Source of the DNA: JAFGPJ01 sp964439135
GTDB lineage: Bacteria > Planctomycetota > Phycisphaerae > Sedimentisphaerales > Anaerobacaceae
DNA length: 6,313 nucleotides
Assembly: GCA_964439135.1 (NCBI GenBank)
Contig: CAYTNN010000245.1
Span: 1-6,313 of the forward strand
Direction: 5' to 3'
Shown here: positions 1 to 4,921 of the stretch, piece after piece
Numbering within the stretch: position 1 is the first letter of the stretch
How the letters are laid out: every line of letters begins with the position of its first letter
Notes under the pieces: generated by a model
Told to the model about the DNA's origin: nothing
The model's database searches: none
The model's input: only the letters and a program-made list of their open reading frames with translations
Made by a program: the position numbers and the translations under genes

Positions 1-54
1 GTACATGATAAAAAATTAGAGTTCTTAATAGAAGCGTTAGCCTCAGCAGCTTAG
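1..54 (+). CDS. possible C-terminal tail of an upstream gene (partial)
   Basis: The first reading frame is open from the left edge to a TAG at 52-54 and encodes 17 residues ending LEFLIEALASAA. The alternation of hydrophobic and small residues would suit an amphipathic C-terminal helix, which is the only reason to think it is coding. If real, the gene would run towards rex (convergent), and its body lies outside the window. No family can be named from so few residues. No hairpin-plus-T-run terminator follows the stop. An open stretch this short can easily occur by chance. Confidence 0.25.
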   Translation, partial: VHDKKLEFLIEALASAA

Positions 55-379
55 ATGCTCATTAAAAGTGCGAAAGTTGAGATCTGAATTTAATAAAAAG
101 GTTTCATAATTTATACAAAAATAAACAGAAACAAATAGTATAATAGTAATATAACAGTTTGCTCGATTCTATCTGACGAATGAATTTTAACTATCTTGTT
201 ATTTTTGCTCGCGAGTTGACTAAACGTACCCCGCATTAAAGGGTGATTGATGATTAACTTTCACTGTTTAAGACACCTGCAAAATGACTGAATTTGGTAG
301 AGTCAAGTAGAGGTGGAGAACAAATTTTGCCGGCAAGACGATAGGTTTGCTGACAGTAAACGAGTTTCGACGTGATTTT

Positions 380-410
380 AAGCTACAACGACTTTTCGTT
401 GATGGAGCTT
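380..410. repeat. inverted repeat / hairpin
   Basis: CAACGA (386-391) and TCGTTG (396-401) form a perfect 6-bp stem around the loop CTTT. AAGCT (380-384) and AGCTT (406-410) extend it by 5 bp across an internal loop of one base against four. A second copy of the right arm, GTCGTTG at 424-430, can pair with CAACGAC (386-392) over 7 bp, so two mutually exclusive folds are possible in RNA. No T-run follows on either side that would make it a classic terminator. Confidence 0.45.
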
Positions 411-556
411 CTCTGTGATGCCTGTCGTTGCTCTTTGAAAAGTTCATCTTTCAGCACAGCTTGGATTAGTCATCCAGTGTCTCTGTGTTTGGGCGGATAG
501 GCAAACGTTCGGTAGCATCGCATTTTTGTCGGCTGCCTGAGCAGGATAACCGCGGC

Positions 557-578
557 GACGGCCACGAGACTGGCCGTC
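557..578. repeat. perfect 8-bp GC-rich inverted repeat
   Basis: GACGGCCA (557-564) and TGGCCGTC (571-578) are exact reverse complements separated by the 6-base loop CGAGAC. The stem has six G-C pairs out of eight and would be stable as RNA or as a cruciform. It lies in the most GC-rich part of the gene-free stretch. There is no T-run beside it, so an intrinsic terminator is unlikely. It could be part of a structured RNA, a protein-binding site, or a remnant of a mobile element. Confidence 0.5.
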
Positions 579-710
579 AGGTGGGCGATAGTCATCTGGT
601 TGCTTAATCAGAGCAAAGGACAGGTATCACACTAAGAGAGATTTCTAAGCTGCAAGCCATACTTGTTGTTGGTACTTCTTAGATGAGAACGAGGTACGAT
701 ATTACTTAGC

Positions 711-1349
711 TTAAACTTTGGTAATCCGTCTTGTAGTTATATAGTATGGCAGACGTGCAAGGTCCATCGCAATATCGATAGTTATTACTTTGACTTTTTT
801 GCGGCCTGTTTTATAGCACGGTGAAAAACTCAAGATACCTTTAATCCCCGCCGCGGTGAGCTTATTGAATGTTTCCTGAGCGGCCTCGCAAGGAACAGTA
901 ATAATTCCAATTTCAATTTTTCTTTGCTGCAATGTCTGTAGGTTTGAGACATCCTCGATCGTGATATTTCCTACTTGTCGACCGATTTTTTTAGGATCAT
1001 TATCGAACGCAGCGAAAATTTTGAACCCCAATATGCCAAATCCCGAATATGTTAACACGGCCGAGCCAAGGTTGCCCACCCCAACTAAAGCTGCCTTATG
1101 AACAGCATTAAGTTTGAGAACTTTTCTAATTTGCCTTACGAGCTTCTCGATATTATAGCCTCTGCCCGGTGTGCCAAAACTGCCAAAATAAGAAAAGTCC
1201 TTTCTTATCTGCCAGGGGTTAAGCCCAAGAGAATCAGCTAAGTTATGGCTGGATATATTCTTATATCCTCTTTCTGACAAAGACAGCAAACCTCTAAGGC
1301 AAATCACCAACCGTCGAACAGTTTCATCCGGAATTTTATGATACCTCAT
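711..1349 (-). CDS. rex: redox-sensing transcriptional repressor Rex
   Basis: This 212-residue protein has the usual Rex length and both Rex domains. Residues 1-80 form the winged-helix DNA-binding part, with IPDETVRRL near the start, ISSHNLADSLGLNPWQIRKD as the recognition region, and DFSYFGSFGTPGRGY leading into the wing. Residues 85-200 form a Rossmann domain with the NADH-binding loop GVGNLG (90-95), FDNDPKKIG (115-123) and the TVPCEAAQ stretch (151-158). The C-terminal segment (ITIDIAMDLARLPYYI, 189-204) matches the helix that swaps between subunits of the dimer. The ATG at 1347-1349 is preceded by an AGGGTGG ribosome site (minus strand, 1353-1359). In the family, Rex represses fermentative and respiratory genes until the NADH/NAD+ ratio rises. 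Here it is divergent from an antiporter operon and shares a control region with Rex-like sites, so self-regulation and control of that operon are both likely. Cys154 stands where many Rex proteins have alanine. Confidence 0.95.
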   Translation of the reverse strand: MRYHKIPDETVRRLVICLRGLLSLSERGYKNISSHNLADSLGLNPWQIRKDFSYFGSFGTPGRGYNIEKLVRQIRKVLKLNAVHKAALVGVGNLGSAVLTYSGFGILGFKIFAAFDNDPKKIGRQVGNITIEDVSNLQTLQQRKIEIGIITVPCEAAQETFNKLTAAGIKGILSFSPCYKTGRKKVKVITIDIAMDLARLPYYITTRRITKV

Positions 1350-1374
1350 AAACCACCCTATTCATCGCTTTGGC

Positions 1375-1388
1375 CTATGTTCACACAA
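1375..1388 (-). promoter_or_regulatory. Rex-like half operator at the rex start point
   Basis: Read on the minus strand this is TTGTGTGAACATAG. TTGTG is the left half of the Rex consensus TTGTGAA-N4-TTCACAA, but the right half is not conserved. It begins about 7 bases after the rex -10 box, over the expected transcription start, a position suited to repression. It shares GTGAACAYAG with the stronger site at 1511-1528. Autoregulation is an inference. Confidence 0.4.
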
Positions 1389-1394
1389 TAAAAG

Positions 1395-1422
1395 AGTTTA
1401 GGACAATGGTTGTTTATGTCAA
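1395..1422 (-). promoter_or_regulatory. promoter of rex (sigma-70 type)
   Basis: On the minus strand a perfect -35 box TTGACA (1417-1422) is followed after 16 bases by TAAACT (1395-1400), which matches TATAAT at four of six positions. The start of transcription would fall near 1388, about 40 bases before the rex ATG. Confidence 0.6.
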
Positions 1423-1423
1423 G

Positions 1424-1463
1424 AATATTCAAATATTCAAATATACAAATAAACAAATAAATT
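1424..1463. repeat. five AT-rich octamers in tandem, decaying
   Basis: The units are AATATTCA, AATATTCA, AATATACA, AATAAACA and AATAAATT, identical at first and then drifting. The array lies upstream of both divergent -35 boxes. Positions 1441-1452 (ATATACAAATAA) recur exactly in the palindrome before mnhF at 3752-3763. The pattern suits an array of repressor half sites, and motifs of the ATATTCAAATAT kind are reminiscent of ArsR/SmtB operators. It might instead be an AT-rich promoter-activating tract. Which protein binds cannot be read from the sequence. Confidence 0.55.
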
Positions 1464-1474
1464 AAAAAAATTTG

Positions 1475-1507
1475 TTGACAAAACCAATGAAAAGGTCAAG
1501 ATGTACT
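1475..1507 (+). promoter_or_regulatory. candidate promoter of the mnhE operon
   Basis: A perfect TTGACA at 1475-1480 is the only good -35 box before mnhE. No good -10 box lies at 16-18 bases. The nearest resemblance is TGTACT (1502-1507, four of six matches), but the spacer would be 21 bases. A weak or over-long promoter fits one that is held off or that needs an activator. The Rex-like operator starts four bases further on. Confidence 0.35.
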
Positions 1508-1510
1508 TTC

Positions 1511-1528
1511 TTGTGAACGTGAACACAG
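1511..1528 (+). promoter_or_regulatory. near-consensus Rex operator before mnhE
   Basis: TTGTGAACGTGAACACAG matches the Rex consensus TTGTGAA-N4-TTCACAA at 11 of 14 defined positions, with TTGTG and CACA at the correct 8-base spacing. It also contains a tandem direct repeat, GTGAACGTGAAC (1513-1524). It lies just downstream of the candidate promoter and 29 bases before the mnhE start, where bound Rex would block transcription. The divergent rex gene supports the assignment. Binding has not been shown. Confidence 0.6.
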
Positions 1529-1557
1529 ACACAGAGTTCGAAAGTTTGGATCTGTAA

Positions 1558-2079
1558 ATGCAACGGGTTGTTTACCCAACATCTGAAAAGGTAAAAGGTT
1601 TCATCTGGCTTTTGGTGTTATCTTTCGCCCTATGGCTGGCTTTGAGTTCGAGATTAGATTGGCCGGAGCTTATTACCGGCGGCGTGGTTTGCCTGATTGT
1701 CTGCCTTTTCGCATCTCATATTTACTCAAAGTTAGATTTGCCGCCGCTAAGTATAAAGAGAATTTTATTTTTTCTCGTGTACTTAATTGTTCTTTTCTGG
1801 GAGATAATTAAGGCGAATTTCGATGTTGCCTATCGTGTTATACACCCCAAAATGCCTATAAAGCCAGGTATTGTAGTTATAAAGACTCGTCTCAAATCTG
1901 ACATTGCAAAGATGATTTTAGCCAATTCGATTACCTTAACCCCTGGAACGTTTACATTAGATGTTATTGGTGATAAGCTCCTTATCCACTGGATAAATGT
2001 GAAGGCCGAAGATACTGATGAGGCAACGAGTCTGATAGGCCGGAGATTTGAGAAGTATTTAATGATAATATTCGCATAA
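1558..2079 (+). CDS. mnhE: Na+/H+ antiporter subunit E (MnhE/MrpE/MbhA family)
   Basis: This 173-residue protein has the usual length and layout of the MnhE family. Three membrane segments lie at about residues 14-31, 36-55 and 68-86, followed by a soluble C-terminal domain. The family signature ANSITLTPGT is at 122-131, and the remaining domain (HWINVKA, then a charged helix) also fits. MnhE is a small subunit of the multi-subunit Mrp cation/proton antiporter and of the homologous module in Mbh-type complexes. It helps assemble the complex rather than carrying ions. The ATG at 1558 has GGA at 1548-1550 as a modest ribosome site. It is the first gene after the control region shared with rex and is followed 22 bases later by a disulfide reductase gene. 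In most clusters mnhF follows directly, so the separation here is unusual. Confidence 0.93.
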   Translation: MQRVVYPTSEKVKGFIWLLVLSFALWLALSSRLDWPELITGGVVCLIVCLFASHIYSKLDLPPLSIKRILFFLVYLIVLFWEIIKANFDVAYRVIHPKMPIKPGIVVIKTRLKSDIAKMILANSITLTPGTFTLDVIGDKLLIHWINVKAEDTDEATSLIGRRFEKYLMIIFA

Positions 2080-2101
2080 ATAAACAACAATCGGGATTGC
2101 C

Positions 2102-3439
2102 ATGGAGAAAGCAGATATATTAATCGTAGGGGGAAGCGCAGCCGGGATCACAGTAGGTATTAGTGCAAGGAGATACTATCCGGACGCCAAAATTCTTTTG
2201 ATTCGTAAAGAGAAAAAGGTGCTAATTCCTTGTGGCATTCCTTACATCTTCGGTACCGTGGGATCGCCGGATAAAGACCTCATCCCGGACACTGTTCTTG
2301 AAAAAAACAATGTAGAGTTGATTATAGATGAAGCGGTCTCCATAAATAAGGACCAAAGAACAGTGGAAACTTCCAGCGGCAGGCTTTTTGGGTATCAAAA
2401 AATGGTTCTGGCAACAGGATCACTACCGCGGGTACCTCAAATCCCAGGAGTTGAGTTGGATAATGTTTTTGCGGTGTGGAAGGACGTCGAATATCTTCAA
2501 CGGATTCTGAACGCTTTAGACGAGGCTAAAGACCTGGTTATCATTGGGGGTGGTTTCATTGGACTGGAATTTGCCGATGAATGTAAGAAGCGAGGAATTG
2601 AGAATGTGACTGTCATCGAACTTTTATCCCACTGCCTCCTTCTGGCGTGCGATGAGGAGATATGCGTTCGGGTGGAGAAAAAGTTATCGGAAAGAGGTAT
2701 AAAGGTCCTAAGCAATAGAAAGGTGGAAGCTATCGTCGGGAACAAAAAAGTACATTATGTGGAATTGGACAATGGTCAGAAGACCAAAGCGGATGTGGTT
2801 ATTTTAGGGATAGGAGTAATTCCCAACGTTAAGCTTGCCCGCGATAGTGGTCTGGAAGTCGATGAGAAGGAGGGTATATACGTTGACGAATTTATGAGGA
2901 CAAGTGACGAGAATATTTTTGCAGCGGGCGATTGTACTCGAAAGAGGTGTTTTTTTACCGGAAGGCCTACATTTCTCCGTCTTGCCTCCATTGGAACTAT
3001 GGAGGCACGGGTGGCTGGTGCAAATCTGTTTAGACTGCGTCATCGCAGTGAATGCCCTATCGGTGTATTCGGTACTGTTATAGGCGACCTCGCGATTGGA
3101 TCTGCCGGCATGACTGAGAGAGGGGCGAAGGAAGCTGGATTTGACATCGTAACTGGAGAAGCTGAGGCACCGGACAAGCACCCAGCGTCGATTCCAGGCA
3201 CAAGCAACTTAGCAGTAAAGCTGGTTTTTGAAAAGGATACTCGTGTACTTCTGGGCGGCCAGGTATATGGCAGTATGACGGCTGGTAAGGTGACGAATTT
3301 CATTGGAGCTCTTGTGCAGAAAAGGATGAGAGCAGACGAGATAATCACATTTCAGGTGGGCACTCATCCCATGCTTACTGCCTCGCCTATATCTCACCAA
3401 GTCGAGAATGCCGCCGAGATCGCCCTAACAAAGCTGTAA
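2102..3439 (+). CDS. FAD-dependent pyridine nucleotide-disulfide oxidoreductase (CoA-disulfide reductase / NADH oxidase / NSR-like)
   Basis: This 445-residue flavoprotein has the two-dinucleotide-fold architecture of the family. The FAD motif is ILIVGGSAAG (6-15), the NAD(P)H motif is VIIGGGFIGLEFA (146-158), and the second FAD motif is NIFAAGDC (271-278). A single redox cysteine, Cys44 in IPCGIPY, replaces the CxxxxC pair of classical disulfide reductases. One cysteine here is the mark of the CoA-disulfide reductase, NADH oxidase/peroxidase and CoA-dependent sulfur reductase (NSR) group. The C-terminal dimerisation domain (about 320-445) includes THPMLTASP (421-429). There is no rhodanese or SirA extension, so it is not the long persulfide reductase form. 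The cytoplasmic substrate could be CoA disulfide, polysulfide/sulfur or O2, and the sequence does not decide. Extra cysteines (161, 178, 183, 188, 283, 318) are numerous for the family. The ATG has only a weak ribosome site. Its place between mnhE and an arsR-type gene suggests a thiol or sulfur redox role. Confidence 0.88.
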   Translation: MEKADILIVGGSAAGITVGISARRYYPDAKILLIRKEKKVLIPCGIPYIFGTVGSPDKDLIPDTVLEKNNVELIIDEAVSINKDQRTVETSSGRLFGYQKMVLATGSLPRVPQIPGVELDNVFAVWKDVEYLQRILNALDEAKDLVIIGGGFIGLEFADECKKRGIENVTVIELLSHCLLLACDEEICVRVEKKLSERGIKVLSNRKVEAIVGNKKVHYVELDNGQKTKADVVILGIGVIPNVKLARDSGLEVDEKEGIYVDEFMRTSDENIFAAGDCTRKRCFFTGRPTFLRLASIGTMEARVAGANLFRLRHRSECPIGVFGTVIGDLAIGSAGMTERGAKEAGFDIVTGEAEAPDKHPASIPGTSNLAVKLVFEKDTRVLLGGQVYGSMTAGKVTNFIGALVQKRMRADEIITFQVGTHPMLTASPISHQVENAAEIALTKL

Positions 3440-3450
3440 AGGACTTTAGA

Positions 3451-3720
3451 GTGACATTAAACCACGAGAAAATTAGTGAGACCCTGAAAGCGTTAGCCCA
3501 TCCTGCACGGCTAAGAATCGTGCTTGGTCTTCTCGAGGACGAATGCAATGTTGCCCAGATCCAGAGGGTATTGGGACTGCCTCAATCTACAATCTCCCAG
3601 CATCTTAAGGTATTGAAAAATGCGGATATCATCAAAGGCAGAAGAGAAGGAACGAAAACATGCTATAGAGTGATTGATGTGCGAGTAAGAAAGATCATGG
3701 AAATAATTAAAAGGAAATAA
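3451..3720 (+). CDS. ArsR/SmtB-family transcriptional regulator
   Basis: This 89-residue protein is a compact single-domain winged helix of the ArsR family. ISETLKALAHPARLRIV (8-24) is the characteristic N-terminal helix. The next helix carries Cys32 (DECNVAQIQ), and LPQSTISQHLKVLKNADII (43-61) is the recognition helix and turn. KGRREGTKTCYRVID (62-76) is the beta wing with Cys71. Members repress operons and release DNA when they bind metals or when cysteines are oxidised. The metal motif ELCVCDL is only partly present (a single Cys in DECNV), so classical arsenic or cadmium sensing is doubtful. The two cysteines could instead serve thiol, persulfide or redox sensing. The start is a GTG, with AAAGGA (3438-3443) seven bases upstream as a good ribosome site. 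It lies 11 bases after the disulfide reductase gene, so the two are co-transcribed. Likely operators are the palindrome at 3744-3763 and the octamer array at 1424-1463. Confidence 0.92.
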   Translation: MTLNHEKISETLKALAHPARLRIVLGLLEDECNVAQIQRVLGLPQSTISQHLKVLKNADIIKGRREGTKTCYRVIDVRVRKIMEIIKRK

Positions 3721-3743
3721 TTTTTTTGGGTATATCTATCGCT

Positions 3744-3763
3744 TTATTTGTATATACAAATAA
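3744..3763. promoter_or_regulatory. perfect 20-bp palindrome, probable operator before mnhF
   Basis: TTATTTGTATATACAAATAA reads identically on both strands. It lies in the 66-bp gap between the arsR-type gene and mnhF, 23 bases before the mnhF ATG. Its length, symmetry and AT content suit a winged-helix dimer such as the ArsR protein encoded just upstream. Its right part, ATATACAAATAA, is exactly repeated at 1441-1452 in the rex-mnhE control region. No clear -35/-10 pair can be assigned around it. Seven T bases at 3721-3727 follow the arsR stop, but a convincing terminator stem is missing. Confidence 0.65.
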
Positions 3764-3786
3764 GCTAATGGGTGTGAGTATTTTAT

Positions 3787-3872
3787 ATGAGTGAAATTAT
3801 CTTTCTTGCGATCATAGGGCTGGCGATTTCCTTGTGCCTATTACGTATGCTCAAAGGCCCCACCGCCCCGGA
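3787..3872 (+). CDS. mnhF: Na+/H+ antiporter subunit F (MnhF/MrpF family), cut by the assembly gap
   Basis: Only the first 28 complete codons remain before the run of N. They encode one membrane helix (about residues 3-20) ending in LRMLKGPTAP, followed by GAN (Asp or Glu). The phrase RxLKGPTAPDR closes the first helix of MnhF proteins, which are about 85-95 residues long, so roughly two thirds of the gene is missing. MnhF is a three-helix subunit of the Mrp/Mbh cation translocation module. The ATG is preceded by a poor ribosome site (GGTGTGAG at 3771-3778). The frame happens to stay open across the 100 N into the next fragment, but that joined 255-codon reading is an artefact of the gap length. 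Confidence 0.85.
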
Positions 3873-3972
3873 NNNNNNNNNNNNNNNNNNNNNNNNNNNN
3901 NNNNNNNNNNNNNNNNNNNNNNNNNNNNNNNNNNNNNNNNNNNNNNNNNNNNNNNNNNNNNNNNNNNNNNNN
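3873..3972. other. assembly gap of exactly 100 N
   Basis: Exactly 100 N is the conventional placeholder for a scaffold join of unknown size. The flanks are the beginning of mnhF and the middle of an mbhE-mnhB type gene. From the order in known Mrp/Mbh operons (E, F, G, MbhD-like DUF4040, then MbhE/B, C, D), the missing DNA should hold the rest of mnhF, mnhG, an mbhD-like gene and the N-terminus of the next gene, roughly 0.8-1 kb. Neither the size nor the content can be seen. Confidence 0.95.
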
Positions 3973-4554
3973 GGCAGGTATTATATTGACGAAGGTATAA
4001 AAGAAACCGGGGCTGTCAATATAGTTACCTCAGTTGTGGTAAATTACCGTGGTTTTGATACCTTAGGCGAGGTTACGGTTTTATTCATTGCTACAATCGG
4101 CTTAGGTGCGGTGCTAACAGCCGGCGGAAGAGAAAAAATAAGAAAAACAGAGCCAGCCAGCCTGGTCCTCTATACCGGATGCAGGCTTTTGTTTCCCCTT
4201 ATTCTCGTTTTCGGCACCTATATCTTTATCCATGGACATCTCACACCCGGAGGAGGTTTTCAGGGAGGAGCGATCATTGCCTCCGGCTTTCTTTTAATTT
4301 ATCTTGGCTGCCGGGAAAGAAGGATTAGCCGGGTCGCATTTAATCTTGCAGAGTCTTTAGGTGGTCTGATCTTTGTAGTAATAGGCCTGCTTGGTTTAGC
4401 TTTTGGCGACTATTTCCTTTCAAACTTTTTGCCTAAGGGAACAGCCAACACACTCTTCAGTGCCGGCATTATCCCCATTATTTATATTGCCATCGGAATT
4501 AAAGTCGGTTCAGAATTAGCCAGTATTATTGACAACCTAATTGAGGAAAGTTGA
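3973..4554 (+). CDS. mnhB: MbhE-MnhB type antiporter subunit (N-terminus lost in gap)
   Basis: This is a 193-residue C-terminal fragment of a membrane protein made of two parts. Fragment residues 1-50 contain NIVTSVVVNYRGFDTLGEV, the signature of MbhE and of the C-terminal end of MrpA, with one helix. Residues 60-193 are an MnhB domain with four membrane helices (about 64-86, 96-113, 126-146 and 160-178) and the hallmark HLTPGGGFQGGAI (89-101). In Pyrococcus Mbh these parts are separate proteins (MbhE and MbhF). Here they are continuous, as in several bacterial Mbh-like clusters. The subunit belongs to the sodium/proton translocation module. It ends with TGA at 4552-4554, seven bases before mnhC, in one operon. 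How far the protein extends to the left is unknown. Confidence 0.9.
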   Translation, partial: GRYYIDEGIKETGAVNIVTSVVVNYRGFDTLGEVTVLFIATIGLGAVLTAGGREKIRKTEPASLVLYTGCRLLFPLILVFGTYIFIHGHLTPGGGFQGGAIIASGFLLIYLGCRERRISRVAFNLAESLGGLIFVVIGLLGLAFGDYFLSNFLPKGTANTLFSAGIIPIIYIAIGIKVGSELASIIDNLIEES

Positions 4555-4561
4555 TGACGCG

Positions 4562-4921
4562 ATGGGTTTTTTGAACAATTACATTTATTATATAGGAGCC
4601 TTTGGACTTATATTGATCGGGCTTTATATCATTCTGGTTAAACGTAACCTTATTAAAGTCATCGTTGGTCTTGGCATCTTGGATACAGGGGTAAACCTGT
4701 TTCTCATTTCTATTGGTTACATCACGAAAGGAACTGCCCCCATTTTTTCGAGGCCCGGGATAGACTCTGCGGACATGGTTGATCCGGTGCCACAGGCATT
4801 GGTTCTGACAGCTATCGTAATTGGCGTAGCAGTCTTGGCATTGGCCCTTTCGTTGGCTATTAGATTATATCAGCATTACGGGGCACTTAACCTTCGTAAA
4901 ATAAGGGAGCAGAAATGGTAG
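4562..4921 (+). CDS. mnhC: Na+/H+ antiporter subunit C (MnhC/MbhG, NuoK-like)
   Basis: This 119-residue three-helix protein belongs to the MnhC/NuoK family. The helices lie at about residues 8-26, 29-53 and 79-101. Family features are KRNLIKVIVGLGILDTGVNL (27-46) and DPVPQALVLTAIVIGVA (74-90). ILDTGVNLFLIS is closer to MbhG-type than to classical MnhC, and Asp41 lies near the position of the essential NuoK helix-2 glutamate. The ATG at 4562 is preferred. A longer reading from TTG at 4541 would overlap the previous gene and add seven non-family residues (LRKVDDA, the first read as Met). The ribosome site GAGGAAAG (4543-4550) lies inside the end of the previous gene, with an 11-base spacer that is slightly long. 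The last bases overlap the mnhD start. Confidence 0.92.
   Translation: MGFLNNYIYYIGAFGLILIGLYIILVKRNLIKVIVGLGILDTGVNLFLISIGYITKGTAPIFSRPGIDSADMVDPVPQALVLTAIVIGVAVLALALSLAIRLYQHYGALNLRKIREQKW

Larger units (their letters stand above)
55..710. other. 656-bp stretch without a supportable gene
   Basis: No reading frame here has a convincing start, ribosome binding site and family-like protein. Positions 55-250 are strongly AT-rich and include TATAAT at 139-144, but no good -35 box sits at the right distance. Positions 480-600 are clearly richer in G and C. The minus strand is open without a start over about 444-626, and another minus frame could give a 41-residue peptide (595 down to 470), but neither resembles a protein I know. 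Two inverted repeats (380-410 and 557-578) are listed separately. The region could be a decayed gene or element, or could contain an unrecognised structured RNA. Confidence 0.55.

Noticed and set aside
130..150. Promoter with a perfect TATAAT at 139-144
   Set aside because: The surroundings are AT-rich, no -35 box lies at 16-18 bases and no gene follows, so chance is likely.
360..400. tmRNA-like start (GAGTTTCGACGTG)
   Set aside because: The similarity to the tmRNA 5' end is only a few bases. No tRNA-like 3' end or tag reading frame is found downstream.
1471..1482. Short inverted repeat TTTGTTGACAAA as an operator
   Set aside because: The symmetry is only 5 bp and results from the -35 box TTGACA in an A/T-rich context.
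1830..2090. 86-codon reading frame on the minus strand within mnhE
   Set aside because: It lies opposite a clear MnhE protein and resembles no family.
2497..3400. Several minus-strand readings of 63-125 codons opposite the disulfide reductase gene
   Set aside because: They overlap one another and a strongly supported flavoprotein; compositions rich in Ser, Thr and Arg are typical of antisense shadows.
3700..3730. Intrinsic terminator after the arsR-type gene
   Set aside because: Seven T bases are present, but the only stem is a five-pair A-T helix (AATTA with TAATT), too weak to call.
4541..4561. TTG start giving a longer mnhC
   Set aside because: It would overlap the previous gene, and the added residues are not part of the family; ATG at 4562 fits better.
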